Positions 1-9,793 of a stretch of 64,000 nucleotides of DNA are shown here, one piece after another. This stretch comes from G965227875 sp965227875 (lineage in GTDB: Bacteria > Pseudomonadota > Alphaproteobacteria > Rhizobiales > JAJFHC01): NCBI GenBank assembly GCA_965227875.1, contig OZ245783.1, positions 4,464,001 to 4,528,000 of the forward strand, in the 5' to 3' direction. Position numbers and translations under genes: made by a program. Numbering within the stretch: the stretch's first letter is position 1; each line of letters opens with the position of its first letter. Below the pieces are notes generated by a model, which was not told where the DNA came from, did no database searches, and was given only the letters and a program-made list of their open reading frames with translations.

Positions 1-85
1 ACTGCTCCGACAGGTCGCCCAGCGACATGTTGTACGCCTTGCGCAGCCGCTGGATTGTCTTGCCGAGTTCCGGCGCCACATCCAT
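1..85 (-). CDS. XRE-family transcriptional regulator, N-terminal fragment (cut by window edge)
   Basis: Only the first 28 codons are inside the window. They read MDVAPELGKTIQRLRKAYN followed by MSLGDLSEQ, which fits the first helices of a Cro/C1-type helix-turn-helix (LGxxIxxLRKxxxxSLxxLxEQ). The start is the ATG complementary to 83-85, with a GGGA-type ribosome site upstream. Many regulators that begin this way carry a C-terminal cupin domain, but that part cannot be seen. The gene is divergent from cysG, and a palindrome at 151-168 lies between them, so it is the obvious candidate to control itself and the sulfur genes (inference). Confidence 0.7.
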   Translation of the reverse strand, partial: MDVAPELGKTIQRLRKAYNMSLGDLSEQ

Positions 86-147
86 TGCCGTTTCCCTGCC
101 GCCACGCCGGACTGTTTCTTTTTTCATTCCCTGTCTCTAACTATCGA

Positions 148-176
148 TTGCGTTCTGTAAAAAGAACGACTATATG
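148..176 (+). promoter_or_regulatory. Candidate sigma-70-type promoter for cysG operon, overlapped by operator
   Basis: TTGCGT (148-153) and TATATG (171-176) are separated by exactly 17 bases, fair matches to -35 and -10 elements. The palindrome 151-168 fills the spacer, the usual place for a repressor site. A transcript starting near 183 would have a leader of about 200 bases before cysG. Confidence 0.45.
151..168. promoter_or_regulatory. Palindromic operator, sulfur-gene copy 1
   Basis: CGTTC-N8-GAACG. The extended block 151-171 is the same as 8227-8247 except at two spacer positions (TG against GT); both share TAAAAAGAACGACT on the right side. One copy is before cysG and the other before rhodanese-metZ. 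Two near-identical non-coding sites before two sulfur operons point to one shared regulator. Confidence 0.65.
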
Positions 177-196
177 TTTTACCGGTTTGTCACACC

Positions 197-391
197 GTGA
201 AGCCGAAAACAAGAGCGTTTTCAAAGACCGGTGGGGCATCTGAGATTTTGTCGGCCAACGAACGCGTTTGGTTTGACGAACAGTGTGGTCGACCGATGCC
301 GAACGACGTCAGTGACGACGTTACAGGGTCGGAGAGACGGCACAAAGAAGAAAATGAGCGGTCCGTGGTCGCATATTGGAGCAGGAAATGA
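197..391 (+). CDS. Possible leader ORF upstream of cysG (64 codons)
   Basis: A GTG-initiated frame fills most of the cysG leader, and its TGA (389-391) overlaps the cysG ATG (388-390). The product (begins MKPKTRAFSK, ends VVAYWSRK) is polar and matches no family I recognise. No clear ribosome site precedes the GTG. The rest of 86-387 holds only the promoter and operator. The stop/start overlap is the only argument for translation, so it may be chance. Confidence 0.2.
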   Translation: MKPKTRAFSKTGGASEILSANERVWFDEQCGRPMPNDVSDDVTGSERRHKEENERSVVAYWSRK

Positions 392-1857
392 GGCATTTTC
401 CGGTATTTTTCGATCTGGATCGACGTGAGGTCGTCGCGGTCGGCGGTGGCGAGGAAATTGCCCAGAAACTGCGTCTGGTCGGCCGTACCGGTGCACGCCT
501 GACCGTGGTCTCGCCGCGTGTCACGACCGAAATCGCCGAACTCGCCCGGAACGGTCGGCTCGAATGGCACGCCCGCGCGTTCGATCCGACGGACATCGAC
601 GACGCAAGTCTCGTATACGTCTCCACTGGAGATGCCGAAGCTGATGCCGCGGCCGCGGCCGCGGCGGGCGACCGTGGCATTCCCGTGAACGTGATCGATC
701 GCCCTGAACTCTGCACGTTCTACACGCCGGCGATCGTCGACCGCGATCCGGTCGTCGTGGCGATCGGGACCGAAGGCACCGCGCCGGTGCTCGCGCGCGG
801 CCTGAAGTCGCGCATAGAGAGCATGCTGCCGGTGAACCTCGGACGGATTGCCCGCCTCGCCTCGTCCTGGCGGGACCGGGTGGCCGATGTCCTGCCGGAA
901 GGGCTGCCCCGTCGCAGGTTCTGGGACGGTTTCTTTTTCGGCGCTCTGCGTGACCGGCTCCTTGACGGCGACACGCCAAACCGCGACGCGATCGAACAGG
1001 AGCTTTCCGCCGGTCAGGCGGAGGCCCGGGAAAGCCGCCAGGGACGGGTGTCTCTGGTGGGCGCGGGCCCCGGGGATCCCGAACTTCTCACACTCAAGGC
1101 GCGCCGCAAGCTCCAGGAAGCCGATGTCATCGTCTATGACCGGCTGGTCGGACCGGGCATTCTCGAGTTCGCACGACGCGATGCCGAAAGAATCAGCGTC
1201 GGCAAGGCGCCCGGCAAACCCTCGCCCACCCAGGACAGCATCAACGCCATTCTTGTCGACCACGCCCGTCGAGGCCGTTTCGTCGTCAGGCTCAAGGGCG
1301 GTGATCCCTACATTTTCGGCCGCGGTGCGGAAGAACAGGTGGCGCTGCAGTCCGAAGGCATTCCGGTTGATGTCGTCCCCGGCATTACGGCGGCTGCGGC
1401 CTGTGCCGCATCCGTGATGCTCCCGCTCACCACGAGAGGCGTCAATCGCGGCCTGACGCTGCTTACGGGCACCTCGGAGAGCGGCCCGGCGGAGCACGAC
1501 TGGTCTGCACTTGCGGCCAAGGGAGCGGCCTTCGCGGTTTACATGGGCGTCGCCAGCAGTTCGCATATCGAAGCGCGGCTTCTGGAGGCCGGCATCGACC
1601 CGGCCACACCCGTCACGATCGTCGAGAACGGCACGCTGCCGACAGAGCGGTGCCTGTCGACCACCATCCGGCATCTCAGGAGAACCGTTCGCGCCCAGGG
1701 CGTCAGGGGTCCGGCGATCATCTACGTCGGATTGCACTGGCCCACCGCGAGAACAGCGGCCGCCGACGTCGCGGCACAAGGGGTCATTCCCTTCCCTCAT
1801 CCGGCGGCAACAGCCGGCAACACCAACAACAGCCAGCCCGTGGAGATCCGCGCATGA
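388..1857 (+). CDS. cysG: Siroheme synthase CysG
   Basis: Makes siroheme for sulfite or nitrite reductase. Residues 1 to about 200 are the precorrin-2 dehydrogenase/ferrochelatase half, with an NAD-binding VAVGGGEEIAQKLRLV segment and a GTEGTAPVLARGLKSRIE segment. Residues from about 215 on are the uroporphyrinogen-III C-methyltransferase half, with VGAGPGDPELLTLKA, YDRLVG, VRLKGGDPYIFGRG and PGITAAAA. The usual PLTHR motif reads PLTTR. The 489-residue length fits bifunctional CysG. An in-frame TTG exists at 376, but the ATG at 388 has GGAG at 378-381 at good spacing. It starts a four-gene operon, and its stop overlaps the next start (ATGA). Control is probably by the operator at 151-168. Confidence 0.95.
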   Translation: MRHFPVFFDLDRREVVAVGGGEEIAQKLRLVGRTGARLTVVSPRVTTEIAELARNGRLEWHARAFDPTDIDDASLVYVSTGDAEADAAAAAAAGDRGIPVNVIDRPELCTFYTPAIVDRDPVVVAIGTEGTAPVLARGLKSRIESMLPVNLGRIARLASSWRDRVADVLPEGLPRRRFWDGFFFGALRDRLLDGDTPNRDAIEQELSAGQAEARESRQGRVSLVGAGPGDPELLTLKARRKLQEADVIVYDRLVGPGILEFARRDAERISVGKAPGKPSPTQDSINAILVDHARRGRFVVRLKGGDPYIFGRGAEEQVALQSEGIPVDVVPGITAAAACAASVMLPLTTRGVNRGLTLLTGTSESGPAEHDWSALAAKGAAFAVYMGVASSSHIEARLLEAGIDPATPVTIVENGTLPTERCLSTTIRHLRRTVRAQGVRGPAIIYVGLHWPTARTAAADVAAQGVIPFPHPAATAGNTNNSQPVEIRA

Positions 1858-2191
1858 CCGGTAAGATACTGACCGCCAACTCGCTTGAAACGGGCGACGT
1901 CATCTACTTCGCCAAGGCGGGCGACTGGTCGGCGGATCTCAACGACGCGTTTGTGGGCCTGGACGAGAGCGCCTGGACCTGGCTTGGCCGCAAGGCCGAG
2001 GAAGTCGAGAAATCCGGCGAAGTCGTCGGCGCCTACCTCGTCGACGTCGAGACCTACGAAACCGGCCTCAGGCCGACCCATATCCGCGAACGGATCCGCA
2101 CGATCGGTCCCTCGGTCCGCCGCGACCTCGGAAAGCAGTCCGAGGGCGTCGGGATCGGGCGCGGCCCCATAGAAGCACTGGAGACCTGCTG

Positions 2192-2192
<1 letters not shown>
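1854..2192 (+). CDS. DUF2849 domain protein in sulfite reduction operon
   Basis: A 112-residue protein starting MTGKILTANSLETGDVIYF. It matches the DUF2849 family, found almost only between cysG and cysI in alphaproteobacteria. It is small and soluble, with no signal peptide or cofactor motif. Its start overlaps the cysG stop and its stop overlaps the cysI start (TGATG), so the three are translationally coupled. Its biochemical role is not established; position suggests it supports siroheme insertion or sulfite reductase function (inference). Confidence 0.85.
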
Positions 2193-3833
<1,641 letters not shown>

Positions 3834-3847
<14 letters not shown>

Positions 3848-4355
3848 ATCGCGTATTGCCGTCCACAACCCATGGGTCGAACTGGCGGACGGCGAGGCCA
3901 TGCCGGATGACGGCGACATTGTCCTTTCGAGGGAACGCCTGATCGAGGAAGCCGAACGCGTCTCCGGCCGCAAGGGTCGGACCGGCGTGAAACTCGCGCC
4001 GCACGACGAACTTGACGACCTCGCCGGGCTTGTCGGCGACCTGGACCTCGTCATTCTCGAGTTCCCGGCGTTCACCGATGGCCGTGCCTATTCGCAGGCC
4101 CGTCGCCTGAGGATGCAGCATGGGTTCCGGGGCGAGTTGCGGGCGACCGGCAACATCCTTCCCGACCAGGTCGGGCTGATGGAGCAATGCGGCTTCGATG
4201 CCTTCGAGATCGACGAGAAATACCTCGACGACGGGTGTTTCCAGATTGCGGACGCCGTCTCCCTCACCTACCAGCGCGGCTACGGACTTCGTGGACGATA
4301 CGGCAAGACCGCCCAGCCATGGACGGTTCCGGAAACGGCAAGCGGGTTCGGCTGA
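3834..4355 (+). CDS. DUF934 protein of sulfur assimilation operon
   Basis: A 173-residue protein. A perfect AAGGAGG (3821-3827) sits inside the end of cysI, 6 bases before the chosen ATG at 3834, and the gene overlaps cysI by 14 bases. The ELADG segment near the start and the EFPAFTDGRAYSQARRLR segment mark the DUF934 family, which occurs with cysI and cysH. The function is unproven. Related operons often carry PAPS/APS reductase (cysH) between cysI and this gene; it is absent here. The stop abuts the stop of the convergent GGDEF/EAL gene. Confidence 0.88.
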
Positions 4356-6455
4356 TCAGGCCGATGCGGAAAACTGGCGGCGGCTGCTGTCGCCGCCGGA
4401 GTCTTCCGTGAACGTGCCGGGCGTGAGGAAACTCGACTCGAACGCCACGGCGGAAATCGGCCGGGAAAACACGAACCCCTGGTAGGCGTGGCAGCCGCGT
4501 TCCTTCAACCAACCCAGTTGCGTTTCGTTTTCCACGCCTTCGGCGATGATCTTGACGTCGAGCAGCTTGCACATGGAGATGATCAGTTCGGCGATCGCGC
4601 TGGTCTTGTTCAGGTCGGCGATGAAGGACCTGTCGATTTTCAGGCAGCGGATCGGGTACTTCTGGAGATAGACCAGGTTCGAATATCCGGTGCCGAAGTC
4701 GTCGATCGCGAGATTGAAGCCCATCTCGTCGATCCTGCGAAGGGCATCGATCGCCCTGTCGTTGTCTCCCATGAGCATGGATTCGGTTATCTCAAGATCG
4801 AAACGCGACGGGTCGAAACCGTTCGTCGCGGCAATTTCCGCGATCGCCGGCAACAGCGCCTTGCTGTGAAACTGTCGTGGCGACAGGTTGACGGATACGT
4901 TGATCGGATAACCGGAATCGTTCCAGGTCATTTGCTGGACCGCCGCCGTCTGTAGCACCCAGAACCCGATCTGTTCGATCAGGCCGCTTTCTTCCGCCAC
5001 GGCGATGAATTCGTCCGGGCCGATCTGTCCGCGATGCGGATGGTTCCAGCGCAGCAAGGCCTCCGCGCCCATGACCTGGTTCCTGCGAAAGCAGACTTGC
5101 GGCTGGTAAAGCAGTTCGAGTTCGCCCGCGCCGATTGCGCGGCGCAGGTCGGATTCCATTTGCATCCGGGACTCTGCGGCGACGCGAAGGCCTTTCGAGA
5201 AATAACAGAACTGGTTGCGTCCCCTCGCCTTCGCCTCGTAGAGGGCGAGGTCGGCGTTCTGCATCAGTTCCGAGAGCGTGCCGCCCTCGTCGGGGTAGAT
5301 GCTGATCCCGATGCTCGGACTGATGCGCAACTCGTGCTCGTCGATGACGATGGGCTGGTTGAGGGCGTCCTGTATGCGCCGCGCCGCGCGGTCCACCGAA
5401 CCGAGCGATGCCGTGTCCTCGAGGAGAACGACGAATTCGTCGCCACCGAGTCGTACCGTGATATCGCTGTTGCGGGTGCAGTTCCCGAGACGTTCGGCGA
5501 CTTCCAGGAGAAGCTTGTCGCCCACCGCGTGACCGAGCGAATCGTTGACGTTCTTGAAATGGTCAAGGTCGATGAAGAGGAGGCCGAGCTTGTCTCCGAA
5601 TGCGTCCGCGGCCAGGACCTTCTTTTCGAAAACCTGCTGGAGGTATGTCCGGTTCGGCAGCCCGGTCAGCACGTCGTGCAGCGCGAGGAAGGTGGCCGTC
5701 TGCTCGGTTTCCTTGAGTGCGGAGACGTCGGTTTCGCTGATGTGCACCGTCTGCTCGCCGGTCACCGGATCGATGCCGCGATGCGCGTTGATCTCGTGCC
5801 ATCGGGTACCATGCTCCGTCCGCATTTCCGCGACGAGCCTTGCGGTGCCCGTGTGTGCGATCGAACTCATGATCGACTGGTAGTCCGAGGCGTGAACGAA
5901 CTCTTCCTCCAGCGTCTTCGTCTGGCGGGACTTGGAACTGCGGGCCGCGGGGTTGTCGTAAATCCGTACCCCGTCCGGTCCGTAGGTCGAGATCATGACG
6001 GACGTGTGCAGGAGAGCTTGGGCACTGCGCAGCGAATCCGGTGTCGACGCGTCGGGCTGGGAGCCCTGACAGAACATCGCCATCCTGCCGTCGTCCAGCC
6101 GAATTCCTGAGAAAGTGCAGGTCAGCGTTTCAGGCGAACCATTGGGGTAGAGTGTCCACTGCTCGCTGAATGTACCGCCCGTTTCGATATCGGCCTTGAA
6201 CTGAAGCAGTCTCTTCGCAACCGTCGGGGACATCTCCCTCGCAAGGTTTCTGCTTCGCAATTCCTGGAGGGTGTCCGCCTGCCACAGCTTGAGCGCTGGC
6301 GGGTTGGCCCAGTGCACCCGACCGTTGTCGATATCGTATACCCAGATCGGGAGAACGATGTGCCGATAGGCCTGGAGGCGTTCTTCGGTTGCGGGGACGG
6401 CGCTTTCCTGCACGCCGTCCGGCATGTCGGAGCCTGTATCGCCACCTGAATCCAT
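4356..6455 (-). CDS. PAS-GGDEF-EAL cyclic-di-GMP signalling protein
   Basis: Has both cyclic-di-GMP synthesis and breakdown domains. About residues 30-260 hold two PAS-like regions (IWVYDIDNGRVHWANPPALKLW marks the first). A GGDEF domain follows with an intact GGDEF motif at about 337 and HDVLTGLPNR before it. The EAL domain has EALLRW with Glu near 465, plus NVSVNLS, TESML, DDFGTGYSNL, LKIDRSF and EGVEN, so phosphodiesterase residues look complete. There is no membrane segment, so it is probably cytosolic. I chose the ATG at 6455, preceded by GGAGGACTTC. A GTG at 6533 would add 26 Arg-rich residues and has a poor ribosome site. Confidence 0.93.
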   Translation of the reverse strand: MDSGGDTGSDMPDGVQESAVPATEERLQAYRHIVLPIWVYDIDNGRVHWANPPALKLWQADTLQELRSRNLAREMSPTVAKRLLQFKADIETGGTFSEQWTLYPNGSPETLTCTFSGIRLDDGRMAMFCQGSQPDASTPDSLRSAQALLHTSVMISTYGPDGVRIYDNPAARSSKSRQTKTLEEEFVHASDYQSIMSSIAHTGTARLVAEMRTEHGTRWHEINAHRGIDPVTGEQTVHISETDVSALKETEQTATFLALHDVLTGLPNRTYLQQVFEKKVLAADAFGDKLGLLFIDLDHFKNVNDSLGHAVGDKLLLEVAERLGNCTRNSDITVRLGGDEFVVLLEDTASLGSVDRAARRIQDALNQPIVIDEHELRISPSIGISIYPDEGGTLSELMQNADLALYEAKARGRNQFCYFSKGLRVAAESRMQMESDLRRAIGAGELELLYQPQVCFRRNQVMGAEALLRWNHPHRGQIGPDEFIAVAEESGLIEQIGFWVLQTAAVQQMTWNDSGYPINVSVNLSPRQFHSKALLPAIAEIAATNGFDPSRFDLEITESMLMGDNDRAIDALRRIDEMGFNLAIDDFGTGYSNLVYLQKYPIRCLKIDRSFIADLNKTSAIAELIISMCKLLDVKIIAEGVENETQLGWLKERGCHAYQGFVFSRPISAVAFESSFLTPGTFTEDSGGDSSRRQFSASA

Positions 6456-6540
6456 GAAGTCCTCCGCCGACCGGACCCTCCGGTGCCGGTACACAAGCGT
6501 GCGAACGGGCTGTCTTGCGACAGCATCCGCCACTCACCCT

Positions 6541-6563
6541 AAGGTTGTTAGCAAAACAACCTT
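6541..6563. repeat. Perfect inverted repeat between metZ and GGDEF/EAL gene
   Basis: AAGGTTGTT (6541-6549) and AACAACCTT (6555-6563) pair around the five-base loop AGCAA. It is 38 bases past the metZ stop and 85 bases before the GGDEF/EAL start, both on minus. There is no T-tract, so it could be a factor-dependent terminator for metZ, an operator, or a 5' leader hairpin. Confidence 0.5.
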
Positions 6564-6601
6564 TAATGCGGCCTAAACGTGTATTGGACGTTCGGTGTGT
6601 G

Positions 6602-7801
6602 TCAGCGTGCGCCGGTGATGGCCTGGGTCAGGTCTGCGACGAGATCCGAGGTGTCTTCCAGACCCACGGAAAGACGCAACATGCCTTCGCCGATCCCGAC
6701 CTTTTCCCGCGCCTCCTCCCCGATCGCACGATGGGTCGTGCTGGCCGGATGGGTGATCAGCGACTTGGAATCGCCCAGGTTGTTCGAGATGTCGATGATC
6801 CTCAGACGGCGAAGTATGTCGAAGGCCCGCTCCCGGCCGCCCTCGACATTGAACGTGACCAGGGTGCCGCCACCCGACATCTGCTGGCGGCATAGTGCGA
6901 CCTGCGGATGGGTGTCGAGATGGGGATAGAGCACGCTGTCGACACCTGGTAATTCCTGGAGGGCCTCGGCGATGGCCAGTGCGGCCGTGCACTGGGCATC
7001 GACCCTGAGCTTCAGGGTTTCCATGCCCTTCAGCAACACCCATGCGTTGAACGGGCTGATGGAGGGGCCCACGTGGCGCAGGAATGGCTTGAGTTTTTCT
7101 TCCTTGAACTCGTTGTCGGAGAGGATGGCGCCACCAAGACATCGCCCCTGCCCGTCAATGTGTTTCGTGCCCGAGTAGACGACGACGTCCGCTCCGAGCG
7201 CGAACGGCTTCTGCAGCATGGGTGTGGCGAACACGTTGTCGACCACGACCTTCGCCCCGACCTTGTGGGCCAGCTCCGAAACCGCCGCCAGGTCGACCAC
7301 CTCGAGCGTCGGGTTCGAGGGCGTTTCGAGGAAGACACAGGTCGTCCCGGGGCGAAGCGCGGCCTTCCAGGCATCGAGGTCGCGGCCGTCGACGAGTTCC
7401 GACGTTACGCCGAACTTCGGCAGGATGTTGGCCACGATCTGGTGGCACGACCCGAACAGCGCGCGCGACGAGACGATGTGGTCCCCGGCCTTGAGCTGCG
7501 ATGCAAGCGCACCGTAGACCGCGGACATGCCGCTTGCCGTCGCGTAACATGCCTCCACGCCCTCGAGCAGCGCGAGCCTGTTCTCGAACATCGAGACGGT
7601 CGGATTGCCATAGCGCCCGTAGACGAAACCGTCGTCCTCGCCCGCAAACCGGGCCGCCGCGGTCTCGGCGTCGGGATAGACGAACCCGGATGTCAGGTAG
7701 AGCGCTTCCGCGGTCTCACCGTGATGCGAGCGCTCGAGGCCGCCGCGCACCAGCTTTGTTGCCTCACCCCACTCCGGGAGGATTTCCGATTCTGCATTCA
7801 T
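6602..7801 (-). CDS. metZ: O-succinylhomoserine sulfhydrylase MetZ
   Basis: A PLP enzyme of the Cys/Met metabolism family that uses sulfide and O-succinyl- (or O-acetyl-) homoserine to make homocysteine. The 399-residue protein has the YGRYGNPT segment, TASGMSAV for PLP phosphate contacts, and the Schiff-base lysine K213 in YSGTKHIDGQGR. The FVYPDAE and HIDGQGR features favour MetZ over MetB or MetC. The start at 7801 was chosen because its ATG overlaps the TGA of the upstream rhodanese gene. It consumes the sulfide made by the cysG-cysI operon, and both operons share the same operator. Confidence 0.92.
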   Translation of the reverse strand: MNAESEILPEWGEATKLVRGGLERSHHGETAEALYLTSGFVYPDAETAAARFAGEDDGFVYGRYGNPTVSMFENRLALLEGVEACYATASGMSAVYGALASQLKAGDHIVSSRALFGSCHQIVANILPKFGVTSELVDGRDLDAWKAALRPGTTCVFLETPSNPTLEVVDLAAVSELAHKVGAKVVVDNVFATPMLQKPFALGADVVVYSGTKHIDGQGRCLGGAILSDNEFKEEKLKPFLRHVGPSISPFNAWVLLKGMETLKLRVDAQCTAALAIAEALQELPGVDSVLYPHLDTHPQVALCRQQMSGGGTLVTFNVEGGRERAFDILRRLRIIDISNNLGDSKSLITHPASTTHRAIGEEAREKVGIGEGMLRLSVGLEDTSDLVADLTQAITGAR

Positions 7802-8205
7802 CCCTGAACCCATGGCAGACCGGCGTGTTTCCAACCGCCGACGGTGCCCCTGTGACCATGTTCGTCCTTGTCGCCCTCGAAACCCTGGGCGACGTTGTAG
7901 CAATTCTCGAAACCGGCGCGTGTCAGGGCGGCCGCGGCGGCGGCGGACCTGACGCCTGAACGGCAGAGCAGGAAGATCTCGTCGTCTTTCTCAAGGCCGG
8001 CACGCTCGACCTTGCCGACGAAGTCGCTGTCCTGTTCCATTCGGGGATAGACCTGCCAGGAGATCCGCAAGAGGCGTTCGACGGCCGGCAGGCCGACGAA
8101 GTTCCATTCGGCGTCCGTGCGGACGTCGATGAGATAGGCCCGGTCCGAGGCGCGCAGGCGCTCGAACGTTTCGCTTGGCAATAGGTCGCCCCTGTAGCTG
8201 CTCAC
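7798..8205 (-). CDS. Rhodanese-like domain protein
   Basis: A 135-residue single rhodanese domain. The active-site loop is CRSGVR with Cys81, a six-residue loop typical of single-domain sulfurtransferases. YLIDVRTDAEW is the CH2A-type motif near the N-terminus. Alphaproteobacteria often carry such a gene directly before metZ. It is translationally coupled to metZ by ATGA and probably handles or delivers sulfane sulfur (inference). The leader carries the second copy of the sulfur palindrome, 22 bases before the start codon. Confidence 0.9.
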   Translation of the reverse strand: MSSYRGDLLPSETFERLRASDRAYLIDVRTDAEWNFVGLPAVERLLRISWQVYPRMEQDSDFVGKVERAGLEKDDEIFLLCRSGVRSAAAAAALTRAGFENCYNVAQGFEGDKDEHGHRGTVGGWKHAGLPWVQG

Positions 8206-8226
8206 GACGTGATCTCCGGTATCGAG

Positions 8227-8244
8227 CGTTCGTTAAAAAGAACG
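8227..8244. promoter_or_regulatory. Palindromic operator, sulfur-gene copy 2
   Basis: CGTTC-N8-GAACG, followed by ACT as in copy 1 (151-171). On the minus strand a TATTAA -10-like element (8252-8257) lies just upstream, so the palindrome would sit at about +1 to +18 of the rhodanese-metZ transcript and could block it. No well-spaced -35 is visible; TTGGTT lies 19 bases from TATTAA. Confidence 0.6.
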
Positions 8245-8293
8245 ACTGAACTTAATACCATACGGGCCCGATTTCAAACCAATAGTTCCCGCG

Positions 8294-8327
8294 AAAACAA
8301 AAAAGCCGGAGCGATGGACGCTCCGGC
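8294..8327 (-). terminator. Rho-independent terminator of the BON-LysM gene
   Basis: On the minus strand GCCGGAGCG and CGCTCCGGC (8305-8313 with 8319-8327) form a 9-bp stem with a 5-base loop, followed by TTTTTTGTTTT. It lies 20 bases past the stop of the LysM gene and shields the rhodanese promoter from read-through. Confidence 0.85.
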
Positions 8328-8346
8328 CTTGTGCGCGGATCCGGGT

Positions 8347-8778
8347 CTACTCCTGGGGTATTCTCAGAACCTGTCCCGGGTAGATCTTGTCGGGATGTTT
8401 GAGCATCGGCTTGTTGGCTTCGAAAATCGTCATGTACTTGTTGGCGCTGCCGAGGTGTTTCTTGGCGATGGCGCTCAACGTGTCGCCGCGCTTCACCGTA
8501 TGGAACACGGGGTCCTTCGCATCCGGCGCGCTGACATTCGCCTCGACCGCGGCAATGCCCTTCGTATTGCCGACGGCGAGGATGATCTTCTCGAGGATCG
8601 ACTGATCCGCGACTTCACCCGTCACGATGGCCTTGTCGCCCTCAACCTTGACGTCGACCTTGTCGCTGCCAAGTTCGTACTTGTCGACATTCTTTTTGAT
8701 TTCATCGGCGGGCGGAGCATCGTCGCCGCCAATGCCGAGCGCCTCTCCGGCCGACTTTATGAACTCGAACAAACCCAT
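8347..8778 (-). CDS. BON-LysM protein, Kbp/YgaU-like
   Basis: A 143-residue protein with an N-terminal BON domain (about 20-75, KVDVKVEGDKAIVTGEV) and a C-terminal LysM domain (about 90-141, TVKRGDTLSAIAKKHLGSAN to PGQVLRIPQ). The order and length match E. coli Kbp (YgaU), a cytoplasmic potassium-binding protein linked to osmotic stress. As in Kbp there is no signal peptide. The start at 8778 has AGGAG 7 bases upstream. It is a single-gene unit with its own terminator. Confidence 0.88.
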   Translation of the reverse strand: MGLFEFIKSAGEALGIGGDDAPPADEIKKNVDKYELGSDKVDVKVEGDKAIVTGEVADQSILEKIILAVGNTKGIAAVEANVSAPDAKDPVFHTVKRGDTLSAIAKKHLGSANKYMTIFEANKPMLKHPDKIYPGQVLRIPQE

Positions 8779-8889
8779 TTGGCATCTCCTGTCATGAATG
8801 AACCGGCCGCAGATTATCATGCCGCACACAAAACGGGAGAATAAACGACCATGCCTTTCGGGGTGCGGGTGACGCATCGGGATATTGAT

Positions 8890-8918
8890 TTGATGGGGGA
8901 TGGCTGACGTCCTATTGT
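8890..8918 (+). promoter_or_regulatory. Candidate promoter of peroxiredoxin gene
   Basis: TTGATG (8890-8895) and TATTGT (8913-8918) are 17 bases apart, about 78 bases before the peroxiredoxin ATG. A small GC hairpin (GGCGCG/CGCGCC, 8935-8949) follows in the leader. Confidence 0.4.
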
Positions 8919-8995
8919 TATCTGACCGGTTGGCGGCGCGCTGCGCGCCTTCCGATGATCCCCATCCCGAACCATCAAAGAAAAGGATCCGTTAG

Positions 8996-9655
8996 ATGAC
9001 TTTGCAGTTAGGCGATACCGCACCTGACTTTTCGGCGGAAACGACCATCGGCAAGATCGACTTCCATGACTGGATCGGCGACAGCTGGTGTGTCCTGTTC
9101 TCCCATCCCAAGGATTTCACGCCCGTCTGCACCACCGAACTGGGTTACATGGCCCGTCTGAAGCCGGAGTTCGACAAGAGAAACGCCAAGATCATCGGCT
9201 TGAGCGTCGACCCGGTGGACAACCACAAGACCTGGTCGGTCGATATCGAGGAAACGCAGGGATTTGCGCCGAACTACCCGATGATCGGCGACACCGATCT
9301 CGCGGTCTCCAAGCTCTACGGCATGATCCATCCCAAGGTAAGCGGCGGATCCGAAGGACGCACAGCGGCGGACAACGCCACCGTGCGCAACGTCTTCATC
9401 ATCGGGCCCGACAAGAAGATCAAGCTGATCATCGTCTACCCCATGAGCACCGGCCGGAACTTCGACGAGGTTCTCCGCGTGCTGGACTCGCTTCAGCTCA
9501 CCGCCAAACACCAGGTCGCGACGCCGGTCAACTGGAAGAACGGCGACGACGTGATCATCGTGCCGGCGGTTTCCGATGAAGCGGCCCGCGAAAAGTTCCC
9601 CGACGGCTGGAAGGCGCCGCGTCCGTATCTGCGGATCGTTCCCCAGCCCGACTGA
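8996..9655 (+). CDS. Peroxiredoxin, 1-Cys Prx6 type
   Basis: A thiol peroxidase reducing hydrogen peroxide and organic peroxides. The peroxidatic Cys45 lies in FSHPKDFTPVCTTE. The 219-residue length and the C-terminal arm (TPVNWKNGDDVIIVPAVSDE, then PYLRIVPQP) are diagnostic of the Prx6/1-Cys subfamily rather than AhpC or BCP. There is no signal peptide, so it acts in the cytosol. It is monocistronic, with its own promoter and a strong hairpin after the stop. Confidence 0.93.
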   Translation: MTLQLGDTAPDFSAETTIGKIDFHDWIGDSWCVLFSHPKDFTPVCTTELGYMARLKPEFDKRNAKIIGLSVDPVDNHKTWSVDIEETQGFAPNYPMIGDTDLAVSKLYGMIHPKVSGGSEGRTAADNATVRNVFIIGPDKKIKLIIVYPMSTGRNFDEVLRVLDSLQLTAKHQVATPVNWKNGDDVIIVPAVSDEAAREKFPDGWKAPRPYLRIVPQPD

Positions 9656-9679
9656 TCCGGTTCCGCCGCAACGACAGAA

Positions 9680-9706
9680 AGGCCCGGGCCGCACCGGCCC
9701 GGGCCT
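9680..9706 (+). terminator. Strong GC hairpin after peroxiredoxin gene
   Basis: GGCCCGGGCC occurs twice (9681-9690 and 9696-9705). Because it is self-complementary, the copies pair around GCACC, extended by an A-T pair. No T-run follows, so it is a hairpin-type or factor-assisted terminator. Confidence 0.6.
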
Positions 9707-9793
9707 CGTCGCATACGGGCGCGGCAATCGGACACGCGAACGATCCCGCTTCAGGGTGCACACTGGCGCAATATCTGGCGAGGAGAAACGGAC

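Noticed and set aside
649..666. GCGGCCGCGGCCGCGGCG run in cysG as a repeat element
   Set aside because: It encodes a short Ala run inside the dehydrogenase half, consistent with normal codon use, not a mobile or regulatory repeat.
190..1800. Long minus-strand open frame of about 536 codons over cysG
   Set aside because: Arg/Gly-rich product with no known domain; it mirrors cysG in a GC-rich gene and has no ribosome site.
4356..6533. GTG at 6533 as start of the GGDEF/EAL protein
   Set aside because: Adds 26 Arg-rich residues with a poorly spaced ribosome site, while the ATG at 6455 has GGAGG at ideal distance.
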